DNA of 37,839 bases from JBBTRP01 sp038065125 (GCA_038065125.1 JBBTRP010000074.1:1-37839), one strand, 5' to 3'. Numbered from the stretch's first letter, positions 15,857 through 24,307 are shown. Numbers and translations are program-made. Notes: a model not told the origin generated them from the letters alone.

Positions 15857-16684
15857 TTACACTACCGGTCCTTTTTCCAGTCGCGTGATACGATCTTGGA
15901 GTGGCGGATGGGTCGAGAATATTTTTGACAAGAATCCTGCGCTGAACGGATTCACGATAAAGAGATGCGCGGTTGCCTGCTGCATGGCCGTGCCCTCAAG
16001 CGGGTGAGCCTTGACCGCGCTTTGGAGTTTGCGCAAGCCCTTGGCAAGCGGCAGTCCGCTGCCCAAAAGTCGTGCACCGCTCTCGTCGGCCTTGTATTCG
16101 CGCTCGCGAGAGATCGCCATCTGAATGAGCATGGCAACAATCGGCAAGGCGATGAAAAAGATGAGGAAACTGATGAGTTGCCCGCGCCGCTCGTCGCCGC
16201 CGAAGTAAAACGCAAGCCGCCCGAGCATTGAGATTGCCGCCGCAAGTGTTGCCGCGATCGTGGAGGTGAGCATGTCTTTGTTTTTGATGTGGGAGAGCTC
16301 GTGGGCGATCACACCGCGCAGCTCGTCGCGGTCCATGAGATCAAGAATCCCGGCAGTCAGCCCGAGAACCGCGTGCTGCTCGTTGCGTCCGGTCGCAAAT
16401 GCGTTGGGGGAGGTCTCGGGAATCAGATAGATGCGTGGCATGGGGAGGCCATCTCGCACACAGAGCTCCTGCACCATACTGTAGATGTTGGGAGCCTCTT
16501 GCTGTGTGAGCGGCTTTGCCTGGTACATGGCCAGGACGAGCTTGTCGGAGAACCAGTAACTCCCTACATTGAAGAGTGCGGCAAAAACAAATGCACCGAC
16601 CATACCGGACTCCCCGCCGATGAGATAGCCGATGAAGAGGAAGAGTCCGGACAAGACGCTGAGGTAGAGAAGAGTGCGAGACAT
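15857..16684 (-). CDS. htpX: membrane zinc metalloprotease HtpX
   Basis: M48 family membrane protease for quality control of misfolded membrane proteins. It has two N-terminal helices (residues 5-24 and 27-45), the zinc motif HELSH (128-132), two further helices after it and the third-ligand motif EREYKADESGARLL. The C-terminal TAHLFIVNPF and THPPLQDRI blocks are standard for the family. Length of 275 residues is normal. The gene is 18 bp downstream of a small membrane-protein gene on the same strand and probably shares its promoter at 17245-17273. Confidence 0.95.
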   Translation of the reverse strand: MSRTLLYLSVLSGLFLFIGYLIGGESGMVGAFVFAALFNVGSYWFSDKLVLAMYQAKPLTQQEAPNIYSMVQELCVRDGLPMPRIYLIPETSPNAFATGRNEQHAVLGLTAGILDLMDRDELRGVIAHELSHIKNKDMLTSTIAATLAAAISMLGRLAFYFGGDERRGQLISFLIFFIALPIVAMLIQMAISREREYKADESGARLLGSGLPLAKGLRKLQSAVKAHPLEGTAMQQATAHLFIVNPFSAGFLSKIFSTHPPLQDRITRLEKGPVV

Positions 16685-16697
16685 AGAAGTTCAGGTG

Positions 16698-16727
16698 AGA
16701 GGTTATAGGTTATAGGTTGGGGGTTCT
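16698..16727 (-). repeat. short A/C-rich tandem repeat (AACCTAT unit)
   Basis: On the minus strand the 3' end of the upstream gene reads AACCTATAACCTATAACCTC, a 7-nt unit repeated nearly three times and running past its stop codon. A related C/T/A-rich run lies at 29030-29058 at the 3' end of another gene. Confidence 0.6.
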
Positions 16728-17218
16728 TGGGAAGGGGATTTGCGAGAAAATTTTGAGTCGAGACTTGAGACCGCGCCGGGTTCTTCGAGTTTTGCGGCCT
16801 CATGTTTGTGTACGAAGTGGAGAAGAAACTTTTCACCCGCCCATCGACCGCCAAGCGCGCCGAGGAAGGCAAAGAGGAGATCGAGCGGTTCGAGTACGCT
16901 CCAGGGAGTTATGTCTCCGCCAAACCATGCAAATCCCATGAGGACACCGTAGCCGGCCGCAACGCCCAAAAATCCAAAGATGGTCACAAGGGACAGAAAG
17001 AGAGTTACTTCGCGACTAGTTGCAAGCGACCCCTTCCCGAGCTTAAAGCCAACCGCGGTCGCAAGACCGGCAAGAACGCCAAACGCGGCAACCAGAATCC
17101 CAAAGACCGAACCGGTCATAAGGAGAAGCACGAGGAAGAGTCCCGCGGAGAGAAGCGCTCCCAAGACGCCAAAAACGATCGCAAGGATCCAGGGGAGGGG
17201 AGAGACTGTTTTTGACAT
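16703..17218 (-). CDS. glycine-rich polytopic membrane protein
   Basis: A protein of 171 residues I do not recognise. Four hydrophobic helices are visible: residues about 7-31, 35-58, 73-98 and 104-124, rich in Gly/Ala/Leu. The C-terminal 45 residues are polar and include a KHEAAKLEE stretch and the end PTYNL, encoded by a repetitive AACCTAT run, so the natural C-terminus may have been extended by repeat expansion. The ATG at 17218 is preferred over an in-frame TTG 12 bp upstream. It precedes htpX, so it may be a partner or client of that protease (inference). Confidence 0.7.
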   Translation of the reverse strand: MSKTVSPLPWILAIVFGVLGALLSAGLFLVLLLMTGSVFGILVAAFGVLAGLATAVGFKLGKGSLATSREVTLFLSLVTIFGFLGVAAGYGVLMGFAWFGGDITPWSVLEPLDLLFAFLGALGGRWAGEKFLLHFVHKHEAAKLEEPGAVSSLDSKFSRKSPSQEPPTYNL

Positions 17219-17244
17219 AGAAACAATCAAATCTTTACCGTTTC

Positions 17245-17273
17245 AGGATACTTTTCTTTGATCGTTTTGTCAA
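17245..17273 (-). promoter_or_regulatory. promoter TTGACA-17-TATCCT, minus strand
   Basis: Read on the minus strand, TTGACA (17273-17268) and TATCCT (17250-17245) are 17 nt apart. It drives the membrane-protein/htpX unit with a leader of about 20 nt. It physically overlaps the opposing transketolase promoter. Confidence 0.7.
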
Positions 17274-17286
17274 TGGCGGGTATAAT
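17258..17286 (+). promoter_or_regulatory. promoter TTGATC-17-TATAAT, leaderless transketolase
   Basis: TTGATC at 17258-17263 and a perfect TATAAT at 17281-17286 are separated by 17 nt. The -10 ends 8 nt before the transketolase ATG, so transcription should start at or just before the start codon. Confidence 0.75.
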
Positions 17287-17294
17287 CAATTTTT

Positions 17295-19124
17295 ATGAAC
17301 AATCCTGATATTCACAACCTCTCAAAGCTCTTACGGCAGTGGATCTTGACCATGTCGACTGAGGCGGGGTCCGGGCATCCGTCCTCGTCACTTTCCGCGG
17401 TTGAACTGTGCGCAACGCTTTTCTTTGGCGGGTTTTTCCGGTTTCGGGTCTCGGAGCCGGAGTATTACAATAACGATCGGCTGATTTTTTCAAAGGGGCA
17501 CGCGTCGCCACTCTTCTATAGTCTTTGGGCGGCTGCCGGCGGTATTGAGGCGTCAGAGCTGTTGACGTTCAGAAAGTTCGGGAGTCGACTGGAAGGCCAT
17601 CCTACGCGAGCATTTCCTTTTACCGAAGCGCCGACCGGATCGCTTGGTCAGGGCCTTTCCATCGGCGTGGGCATGGCATTACATGCCGAGCGATCCGAGA
17701 ATCTTTCTTATCGCACGTATGTACTCCTGGGCGACAGCGAGATGGCGGAGGGGTCTGTCTGGGAGGCGATCGCGTGCGCTGCGCATTACCAACTTTCTTC
17801 ATTGATCGGAGTCTTGGACGTGAACCGGCTGGGCCAGCGCGGCCCTACCATGCTCGAGCACGATATGGCCACGTACGAGGCACGTATAAAATCGTTTGGG
17901 TGGGCGACGCGAGTGATTGACGGGCATGACATCGAGGCGCTCGCCGATGCGTATACTTGGGCGAATGAACCGCGTGAACAGCCCGCCATGATTATTGCAA
18001 AGACGCTGAAAGGTAAGGGCGTGTCGTTCATTGAGGACAAAGACGGATGGCACGGTAAGACACTTTCCAAAGAGGAGTGCGCACGTGCGATCACGGAACT
18101 CGGCGAGGTCGATCTCTCAGTGCGCGGCACGCTTGCCGCCCCCGAAATCGTAACCCCGCTCACTGCGGCAGAGAGCCCTATTCCCGATCTTGTTTACGAT
18201 CCGGCAAAGCCGGTTGCGACTCGGCGGGCATACGGCAACGCGCTCGTGAGACTCGTTCCGTCAGTTCCTTCGCTTGTGGTGCTCGATGCCGAGGTGAGCA
18301 ACTCGACGTATGCGGAGCTGGTAAAAAAATCAACCCCCGAGCGATTTTTTGAGATGTTTGTTGCCGAGCAGAATATGGTGGGTGCGGCGGTGGGACTTGC
18401 GCGGCGAGGCAGAAAACCGTGCGTATCGACCTTTGCCGCATTTTTTTCCCGCGCGTATGATCAGATTCGCATGAGTCAGTATTCTGCTGTAGATATTCTG
18501 TTTTGCGGCTCTCATGCGGGAGTCTCGATTGGCGAGGACGGCGCATCGCAAATGGGACTTGAAGACCTTGCGCTGTTTCGCGTCCTTTTGGGAAGCACCG
18601 TGCTGTACCCCTCTGATGCGATCTCCACAGAGCGACTGGTGGAGGCGGCGTTAAAAACACGAGGGATTACCTACCTGCGAACGACACGCAAAGAAACGCC
18701 GATACTCTACTCGGCTGCAGATGAGTTTCCTATCGGAGGAAGCAAGGTCCTTCGGTCAAGCGACTCCGATGCGGTTACCATCGTTGCCGCGGGCATCACG
18801 CTTTTTGAGGCGCTCCATGCGCACGACCTCCTCAAAGAAGAGGGGATTCTCACGCGCGTCATCGACTTGTATAGCGTGAAACCCATTGATCACCAAGCGC
18901 TTGAGCGGGCAGCGCGCGAAACGCGTGGAATCGTCTCGGTTGAAGACCACTTCGCGGACGGAGGATTGGGGGAGGCGGTGTGCACTGCTGTCGCGCCTCT
19001 TGGCACTCGGGTCACACAACTCGCCGTTCGGAAAATGCCTCGAAGCGGCACACCCGACCAACTACTCGATTACGAAGAAATTACTGCAGCATCGATCATC
19101 ACTGCAGTTAAAACATATCTATAG
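17295..19124 (+). CDS. tkt: transketolase, full-length
   Basis: Thiamine-diphosphate enzyme of the non-oxidative pentose phosphate pathway, moving two-carbon units between sugar phosphates. The N-terminal half has SGHPSSSLS, the TPP/Mg motif beginning GDS (146-148) in LLGDSEMAEGSVWEA, and DVNRLGQ. The pyrimidine half has FVAEQNMVGAAVGLA with catalytic Glu358, and FAAFFSRAYDQIR. The C-terminal domain follows from about residue 480. At 609 residues it is of the shorter, animal/archaeal-like form with both halves in one chain. CPR bacteria commonly rely on this pathway to link pentose and triose phosphates. It starts from its own leaderless-type promoter. Confidence 0.96.
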   Translation: MNNPDIHNLSKLLRQWILTMSTEAGSGHPSSSLSAVELCATLFFGGFFRFRVSEPEYYNNDRLIFSKGHASPLFYSLWAAAGGIEASELLTFRKFGSRLEGHPTRAFPFTEAPTGSLGQGLSIGVGMALHAERSENLSYRTYVLLGDSEMAEGSVWEAIACAAHYQLSSLIGVLDVNRLGQRGPTMLEHDMATYEARIKSFGWATRVIDGHDIEALADAYTWANEPREQPAMIIAKTLKGKGVSFIEDKDGWHGKTLSKEECARAITELGEVDLSVRGTLAAPEIVTPLTAAESPIPDLVYDPAKPVATRRAYGNALVRLVPSVPSLVVLDAEVSNSTYAELVKKSTPERFFEMFVAEQNMVGAAVGLARRGRKPCVSTFAAFFSRAYDQIRMSQYSAVDILFCGSHAGVSIGEDGASQMGLEDLALFRVLLGSTVLYPSDAISTERLVEAALKTRGITYLRTTRKETPILYSAADEFPIGGSKVLRSSDSDAVTIVAAGITLFEALHAHDLLKEEGILTRVIDLYSVKPIDHQALERAARETRGIVSVEDHFADGGLGEAVCTAVAPLGTRVTQLAVRKMPRSGTPDQLLDYEEITAASIITAVKTYL

Positions 19125-19136
19125 AGGCCACCGAAA

Positions 19137-19607
19137 TTATTGAATCGGCGACGTGCTGCTTGGTGGTGGCTGGATTATTGTCGGCGTACTACTCGTTGAC
19201 TCGGGCGTTGTCGTCGCCATGACTGGCACGGGCGGCTGTTCTCCTTTTTTTGACATTTCAAATAGTGTCTTCGCCATCGTGATGGACTCCTTTCGCACTG
19301 CCCGCGCTGCTTTCATCACCTCTTTGAACGCCTCACGCGCGGCTTTTGACTCTTGCTTTGATTTATTCTTTTTTGAGTTTTCCATCGCAGTCTTCACTGT
19401 GTCTGCTGCGAGTATTGAGCTCTCAACAAAGGTATCATTTGCGCTCTTCAGCGCGGCGGCGTACTCAGTTTTTGCTTTTTTGATCAGTTCGATTTTGGGA
19501 TTTTTTTTGCCCGCGCGCACTACTTTTTTTTGTGCATCTTGGGCAAACGCAGGATCCAGCCCTCCCAGAAGGGAGATGAGCACCCCCATTGCAATGAGTG
19601 TTTTCAT
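19137..19607 (-). CDS. small secreted coiled-coil protein
   Basis: A 156-residue protein with a clean signal peptide (residues 1-22, ending DPAFAQ), a Lys/Ala/Glu-rich helical region (25-118) likely to form a coiled coil, and a Pro/Ser/Thr tail. No enzyme motif is visible and I do not recognise the family. It ends 12 bp from the transketolase stop on the opposite strand and its start faces the nucleotidyltransferase at 19654. A TATACT at 19634-19639 on the minus strand could be its -10 element. Confidence 0.75.
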   Translation of the reverse strand: MKTLIAMGVLISLLGGLDPAFAQDAQKKVVRAGKKNPKIELIKKAKTEYAAALKSANDTFVESSILAADTVKTAMENSKKNKSKQESKAAREAFKEVMKAARAVRKESITMAKTLFEMSKKGEQPPVPVMATTTPESTSSTPTIIQPPPSSTSPIQ

Positions 19608-19653
19608 ATACTATAGTTGTCGTACTTTTTAACAGTATAAAGTATTTTTCTTT

Positions 19654-20298
19654 GTGGACGCAATTATTATTGCTGGTGGGAAGGGGAGTCGAATGGAGAT
19701 CGACGTCCCAAAGCCCCTGGTCATTGTTCGGGGAAAGACGCTTCTCGAACACCAAATCGACCGCCTGCGCGCATCCGGCGTGATCTCTCAGATTATTCTC
19801 TCGCTCGGGCATCGTGCGGACGAAATTATTGACTATATCAAAAATCGGTATCCGACCGACACGCCGATTTTCTCAGTCGAGACGGAGTTTTTGGGAACGG
19901 CCGGCGGCATCAAGCTTGCACTAGCCCACGCAACAACGCCGATGGTACTCGCGTTAAACTCGGATGATATTTTAGATATCGATCTCGATCGACTTGCGCA
20001 GTGCGCCCAGCACACCGTCTGTGTAGCGCATCCGCGGTTGCCCTTTGGTCGCGTCAGCGAAATCGACGGCTTTGCGACCTTTGAGGAAAAGCCGCTTTTG
20101 CCGGACTGGGTGAGTGTCGGGTGGTACGTTTTTGATCGGGAGCAGATCGCCCCGCATCTGCCGGAGAAGGGGAGCCTTGAGTATGACGTGTTTCCAAAAA
20201 TCAAACTGCGGATGTTTCCCCACGAAGGATTCTGGTGTCCGCTGAATACCAAAAAGGATATTGATACGTTTGAAAAAGGAGAGGAGCCGGGGAAATAA
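19654..20298 (+). CDS. nucleotidyltransferase, mannose-1-P guanylyltransferase-like
   Basis: A 214-residue NTP-transferase. The GTG start is followed at once by DAIIIAGGKGSRM, the nucleotide-binding loop, then VPKPLVIVRGKTLLEHQ, LGTAGGIKLA and the metal-binding NSDDI. The family includes HddC and mannose-1-phosphate guanylyltransferases, so the product is probably an NDP-sugar for surface glycans; the substrate is not certain. It is shorter than the paralogue at 12145. A promoter-like TATAAAGTAT at 19636-19645 lies 8 nt before the GTG, again compatible with a nearly leaderless message. Confidence 0.87.
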   Translation: MDAIIIAGGKGSRMEIDVPKPLVIVRGKTLLEHQIDRLRASGVISQIILSLGHRADEIIDYIKNRYPTDTPIFSVETEFLGTAGGIKLALAHATTPMVLALNSDDILDIDLDRLAQCAQHTVCVAHPRLPFGRVSEIDGFATFEEKPLLPDWVSVGWYVFDREQIAPHLPEKGSLEYDVFPKIKLRMFPHEGFWCPLNTKKDIDTFEKGEEPGK

Positions 20299-20323
20299 CC
20301 CCGCAGGCGGGTAAAATAGATGA

Positions 20324-20343
20324 CCCTTCTCGATTGAGAAGGG
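20324..20343 (-). terminator. hairpin ending the minus-strand gene at 20361
   Basis: CCCTTCTC (20324-20331) and GAGAAGGG (20336-20343) form a perfect 8-bp stem with a 4-nt loop, 18 nt beyond the stop of the minus-strand gene. On that strand it is followed by a modest T-rich stretch. Confidence 0.65.
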
Positions 20344-20360
20344 CCGTGAGGGTTTGGGCG

Positions 20361-20807
20361 CTAGCTGAAGCGGAGGTCTCGGATGACGACCTGGTTGTCG
20401 TCGTGGAGATTCCCAGTGCCCAAGGGGCCGTCCAGGTCGAGCGTCCAGCATTTGAGCGAGTGGCCGAGCGCGAGTGCGCGAAGCGCCAGATTGGAAGGGT
20501 CTTCCCCGAATCCCAGGGCAGCCTTGACCGAGGCCAGGGTCCTCCCGCGCATCTGGCGAAGGTCATCACGCAGATCACCTGCGAGCTCCTTGAACTCCTC
20601 CTGAAGGGGAACCATCTTCCGATCCTTGGTCACGACATCGATTGAGATGCCGTTGACCCAGACAACCCTCCTCTGGCCGAAAGGATCTTTTCCTTGGCGG
20701 TCGACAGTCCGCACTCTGGTCAGCCAGGTGACCAAGGTCTTGAGGCGTGCGGTGTGGCGGTGCGGTGATTGAGCTTCGTCTCCAGGTTCGGGCCTAGACC
20801 TTGGCAT
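20361..20807 (-). CDS. unrecognised protein with strong promoter and SD site
   Basis: A 148-residue, charged, soluble-looking protein; no signal peptide, membrane helix or known motif is visible. A helical central part is suggested by PLQEEFKELAGDLRDDLRQM, and the C-terminal WTLDLDGPLGTGN is strand-like. It is supported as a gene by a TTGACA-16-TATTCT promoter, an AGGAGG Shine-Dalgarno site 4 nt before the ATG, and a hairpin after the stop. Codon use differs from the neighbours: AAG and GAG dominate over AAA and GAA, and AGG is used for Arg. This suggests acquisition from elsewhere or unusually high expression. Function unknown. Confidence 0.78.
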   Translation of the reverse strand: MPRSRPEPGDEAQSPHRHTARLKTLVTWLTRVRTVDRQGKDPFGQRRVVWVNGISIDVVTKDRKMVPLQEEFKELAGDLRDDLRQMRGRTLASVKAALGFGEDPSNLALRALALGHSLKCWTLDLDGPLGTGNLHDDNQVVIRDLRFS

Positions 20808-20811
20808 GCGT

Positions 20812-20817
20812 CCTCCT
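20812..20817 (-). promoter_or_regulatory. consensus Shine-Dalgarno AGGAGG
   Basis: On the minus strand AGGAGG lies 4 nt upstream of the ATG at 20807. It is the only six-base consensus site found ahead of a start codon in this window, where most genes have none. Confidence 0.85.
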
Positions 20818-20851
20818 TCAAGGTGAACAGTGTGGGAACCAATACTCTAAA

Positions 20852-20879
20852 AGAATACCGAAAAAAAGGATTTTGTCAA
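20852..20879 (-). promoter_or_regulatory. promoter TTGACA-16-TATTCT, minus strand
   Basis: TTGACA (20879-20874) and TATTCT (20857-20852) with a 16-nt spacer. The leader to the ATG at 20807 would be about 38 nt and carries the Shine-Dalgarno site. Confidence 0.7.
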
Positions 20880-20925
20880 CGTTTGACTTCCCGTCCGCCC
20901 TTTGCAAAGATTGTGTGTAATACCT

Positions 20926-22536
20926 ATGTTCACCCAGGAGCAAGACACGCTACTCAAGCGTTATTTCACCAACACGGACCAGCCGATTTTTGCGTTGAAA
21001 AATATCCCCGAGGTTATCAAGGGCACGCTCTTCTCGCGCTACTCCCGCACGGCAAAAAACTTGCGACAGCTCTTCTTGGACGAGTTTGTCAACGCTGATG
21101 TGCTGGGCCAGTATTTTGCCGCCGCCGAGAAAGGGACCACCGAGGACCTTCTCAATACGGCAAAGGCCGATGATTTCTACGAGCGGATTCTGGTCGGGTA
21201 TGGTGACGACTCGGTTGCAGAGCTGGGCGGCGCGCATGTCGCGATCGAGGAGATCTCCATGCTCGCAACCAAGAGTATCGAAGAGCACCGCTTGGGCCTC
21301 TCGCCCCTGGAGAAATCAACTCGCTACGTCTACTACGATCAGAAGGTGAACGGGGAGTATCTCTATGTGAAGGATCGCCGGATCATGGAGTCGCGTTTTG
21401 GGGAGCTTTATTGCTCGACCGTCACGCTCCTGATGGACACCTACTCGCAGATCGTTCGCGAAATTCAGCCGATGCTGAAAAAGATTTTTCCCGGGGACGA
21501 GAACGAGCAGGCGTACAAGTTTTCCATCCGCGCAAAAGCGTGTGACATCGCCCGCGGCCTTATCCCGCTTGCGACAAAAACCAACATGGGCGTGTACGGG
21601 AACGGTCGCGCATTTGAATATCTCATCACGAATTTACTCAACGACCCGCTCGATGAGGTGCGCGTCGCGGGCGCATCGCTCGACGAAAACTTGAAAAAAG
21701 TCATTTCCGCATTCATCAAACGAGCGACCAACGAGCGGGGACGCGCATATCGCGCGTATCTGGACGCGACGGCCGAGCGAGTACAACCGCTCTGTGCGGA
21801 AGTTCCTGCACCCGTAAAGCCAATCAACGAGCTCACCGTGAGTCTTGTTGACGCCGATCCCGAGGCAGTTGAAAAAATCATCGCGGCGATCCTGTACCGC
21901 CGATCGAATAAGCCCTATGATTGCGCATTGGATGCGGCACGCGTCATGAGCGATCAGAAAAAGTCGGAGATAACACAAGCGTATTTTTCCCAGCGGAAGA
22001 ATCGGCACCACAAACCGGGTCGCGAGACCGAGGAGGCGAATTTTTGTTTTGAGGTCGTGGCGGATTGGGGCGTGTACAAGGATCTCATGCGGCATAGAAT
22101 CTTGACGCGTCATCATCAACTCTTCACCAACGAGCTGGGGTATTGGGTTCCATCCGAGATCGGTATGGCCGGTTTTGAAGATCAGTATCGCAAGGCAATG
22201 GACGCCGCAGTAAAGGCGTACGCGGAGATACAGAACGAGTTTCCGCAGGAGGCGCAGTATCTGGTCACGCACGGCGCGTATAATCGGTTCACCATGCGTA
22301 TGAATTTGCGGGCGGTCATCCACATGGCCGAGCTGCGCGCCTCGCCGCAAGGCCACCCGACCTATCGAAAGGTTGCGCAAGAAATGGCTCGCGTGGTGGG
22401 GGAGCGATTCCCCCTTCTAGGATCGGCGGCATTTTCATTCGTTGACCACAGCGACGTAGACCTCGAACGCCTGGAGGCGTTCCGCCGTCTCGAAAAAAAA
22501 GCCACCGCCCTCGGCGTAAAGGGATTTGAAGAATAG
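20926..22536 (+). CDS. tandem ThyX-like protein (two FAD-dependent TS domains)
   Basis: A 536-residue protein that appears to be two ThyX-like halves in one chain. The second half has RHRILTRHHQLFTNELGYWVP from Arg389, matching the ThyX RHRxxSxNExSxR motif in outline. The first half has EEHRLGLSPLEKSTRYVYY at about 119-137, a degenerate copy that keeps the STRY element. Ordinary ThyX is ~220-250 residues and works as a tetramer. Some Ser/Glu positions of the motif are altered in both halves, so thymidylate synthesis cannot be assumed; alternatively it may be a related flavoenzyme. The ATG at 20926 is used because the ORF upstream has no other good start. Nudix and wecB follow on the same strand. 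Confidence 0.82.
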   Translation: MFTQEQDTLLKRYFTNTDQPIFALKNIPEVIKGTLFSRYSRTAKNLRQLFLDEFVNADVLGQYFAAAEKGTTEDLLNTAKADDFYERILVGYGDDSVAELGGAHVAIEEISMLATKSIEEHRLGLSPLEKSTRYVYYDQKVNGEYLYVKDRRIMESRFGELYCSTVTLLMDTYSQIVREIQPMLKKIFPGDENEQAYKFSIRAKACDIARGLIPLATKTNMGVYGNGRAFEYLITNLLNDPLDEVRVAGASLDENLKKVISAFIKRATNERGRAYRAYLDATAERVQPLCAEVPAPVKPINELTVSLVDADPEAVEKIIAAILYRRSNKPYDCALDAARVMSDQKKSEITQAYFSQRKNRHHKPGRETEEANFCFEVVADWGVYKDLMRHRILTRHHQLFTNELGYWVPSEIGMAGFEDQYRKAMDAAVKAYAEIQNEFPQEAQYLVTHGAYNRFTMRMNLRAVIHMAELRASPQGHPTYRKVAQEMARVVGERFPLLGSAAFSFVDHSDVDLERLEAFRRLEKKATALGVKGFEE

Positions 22537-22552
22537 TCAAAATCTAGAAAAT

Positions 22553-23203
22553 ATGTCCCCCCTGCATAAGCTTGATCGGAACATCGTCGTAGTTTCTCGC
22601 GAACGATTGCTTTTTGATGACGAGTTCGAGGGTTTTCGGACGGCGAATGAGCTCGATTATCAGTCGCGTATTTTAACGTCATACGAGTGGATGCGCCGGA
22701 GGGATGCGGAGAGTGATCCTCGGTACAAGCAACCGATTTGCTGTGCAATAGTCGTAAATCGATCTGATGAAACGGTGTTTGTTGCGCAGAAACTCAAAGG
22801 ATCATCGGAGTCGCGATTACATGGGACCTGGTCATGCTGCATTGGCGGGCACATCGAAGAGGAGGATGTGGCAGGCGAGGGCACGATTCTTGAACAAGGT
22901 TTTCTGCGTGAGCGGGATGAAGAACTTATCCTGTCAGACCCGCCACCAGTCCAGCTGTTTGGGTATCTGAATGATGACTCGAGCGAGGTGAGTAAAGTTC
23001 ATTTTGGCGTGATGTATCTCGTTGCCCTTGATTCATCGGATTGCCGTTTGCGCGACGAGACGCTTGCGCATGGATCGTTCCAGACGCTTCACGCGCTTGA
23101 GACGATGTGCGTGCCACCCCATAACGTTGTCGACGACTGGGCGCGTTTTATGATCGCTCCTCTCAAGGCATATTTTGCCTCAGTCGGCGCGCATTCGGTA
23201 TGA
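22553..23203 (+). CDS. Nudix hydrolase-like protein
   Basis: A 216-residue protein with a modified Nudix box: GGHIEE (98-103), then RERDEEL (119-125), with a longer than usual spacing between the glycine loop and the metal-binding RExxEEL. The preceding TWSCCIGGH is typical of strand entry to the box. Nudix enzymes cleave nucleoside diphosphates linked to X; the substrate here is not evident. The N-terminal 60 residues resemble the pre-domain of phosphoesterase (MutT/NUDIX) CPR proteins. It starts 16 bp after the ThyX-like stop and overlaps wecB by 4 bp. Confidence 0.8.
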   Translation: MSPLHKLDRNIVVVSRERLLFDDEFEGFRTANELDYQSRILTSYEWMRRRDAESDPRYKQPICCAIVVNRSDETVFVAQKLKGSSESRLHGTWSCCIGGHIEEEDVAGEGTILEQGFLRERDEELILSDPPPVQLFGYLNDDSSEVSKVHFGVMYLVALDSSDCRLRDETLAHGSFQTLHALETMCVPPHNVVDDWARFMIAPLKAYFASVGAHSV

Positions 23204-24288
23204 AAAAAATCTGCATTGTCCTGGGGACGCGGCCCGAGATTATTAAGATGATGCCGATTATTCGGGAGTGCAAGAGGGTTGCGTTGCCGTTTTTTATCGT
23301 CCACACGAATCAGCATTACGCTGACTCGCTCGATGCGATTTTTTTTCGAGAGCTGAAATTGCCCAAACCAAAATATCATCTCGGCGTGGGGTCGGGGACA
23401 CATGCGGAGACAACGGCAGCAGCGCTTTTACGGCTTGAGCCGGTACTCCTCAAAGAGAAACCATCATGCGTTTTAGTGGAGGGCGATACGAACACCGTCC
23501 TTGCGGGCGCACTGGCGGCGGTGAAATGCGGCATTCCAGTCGGACACGTAGAGGCGGGCCTCCGCTCGTATGACCGAACCATGCCCGAGGAGGCCAACCG
23601 TGTGCTCGTCGATCACTGCGCAGACCTTTTGTTTGCCCCGACTCCGCGAGACGCGAACATTCTTATGAAAGAGGGGATTGAGCGAAAAAAAGTTTTCCTC
23701 ACCGGCAATACGATCGTCGATGCGCTCCGCGAGTCTGTGCACATCGCAAAAAGAAACAGTGCAATCCTCTCACATCTCAAAATTTCTAAGAGACGATTTG
23801 TGCTCGCAACCGCGCACCGTCAGGAAAATGTCGACAGCAAAATACGCATATCAGGGATTTTTAAAGGCCTTGAGCTGATCGCACGCGAGTTCGAGATCCC
23901 CGTCATCTATCCGTTGCATCACCGCACGCGCGCGAGACTTAAAAAATTCAAACTTTTCATTCCTGCCGGAGTATCCGTTATTGAACCGGTCGGTTTTTTT
24001 GATTTTCTTATGCTTGAGGCATCTGCCGCGCTCTGTGTGACCGACTCCGGGGGGGTGCAGGAGGAGTCCTGCATCTTGGGCACACCATGCATTACTGTCC
24101 GCGAGAACACCGAGCGTCCCGATACGGTCAAGATCGGAAGCAATATGCTTGCGGGAACCGCGCCGGAAAAAATTCTGTCCTGCGCACGCACGATGATGTC
24201 AAAGAAGAAGTCCTGGAAGCACCCGTTCGGCGACGGCCACGCCGCGCGTCGCATCGTTCGCATCCTTACTAACCGCATGGTACACTGA
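23200..24288 (+). CDS. wecB: UDP-N-acetylglucosamine 2-epimerase
   Basis: Interconverts UDP-GlcNAc and UDP-ManNAc for surface polysaccharide synthesis. Family motifs in order: GTRPEIIKMMPII, HTNQHYADSLDAIFF, VEGDTNTVLAGALAA, HVEAGLRSYDRTMPEEANR, LTGNTIVDA, TAHRQENVD, and TDSGGVQEESCILGTPC. At 362 residues it is full-length. It overlaps the Nudix gene by 4 bp. The neighbourhood's two nucleotidyltransferases support a glycan pathway, though no glycosyltransferase lies in this window. Confidence 0.95.
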   Translation: MKKICIVLGTRPEIIKMMPIIRECKRVALPFFIVHTNQHYADSLDAIFFRELKLPKPKYHLGVGSGTHAETTAAALLRLEPVLLKEKPSCVLVEGDTNTVLAGALAAVKCGIPVGHVEAGLRSYDRTMPEEANRVLVDHCADLLFAPTPRDANILMKEGIERKKVFLTGNTIVDALRESVHIAKRNSAILSHLKISKRRFVLATAHRQENVDSKIRISGIFKGLELIAREFEIPVIYPLHHRTRARLKKFKLFIPAGVSVIEPVGFFDFLMLEASAALCVTDSGGVQEESCILGTPCITVRENTERPDTVKIGSNMLAGTAPEKILSCARTMMSKKKSWKHPFGDGHAARRIVRILTNRMVH

Positions 24289-24301
24289 ACGGGAATACTA
24301 T
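24278..24301 (+). promoter_or_regulatory. one or two -10 elements before the P-type ATPase
   Basis: TGGTACACT (24278-24286) is an extended -10 element overlapping the end of wecB. A second box, TACTAT (24296-24301), ends 6 nt before the ATG at 24308 and would give a leaderless message. Which is used is unknown. Confidence 0.45.
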
Positions 24302-24307
24302 CCCCCC

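Noticed and set aside
17059..17090. A CAAGACC motif resembling the hairpin loops at 13495-13608
   Set aside because: It lies in coding sequence of the membrane-protein gene, with no matching stem.
21634..22380. A 248-codon minus-strand open frame
   Set aside because: It is fully covered by the tandem ThyX-like gene, whose motifs are read on the plus strand.
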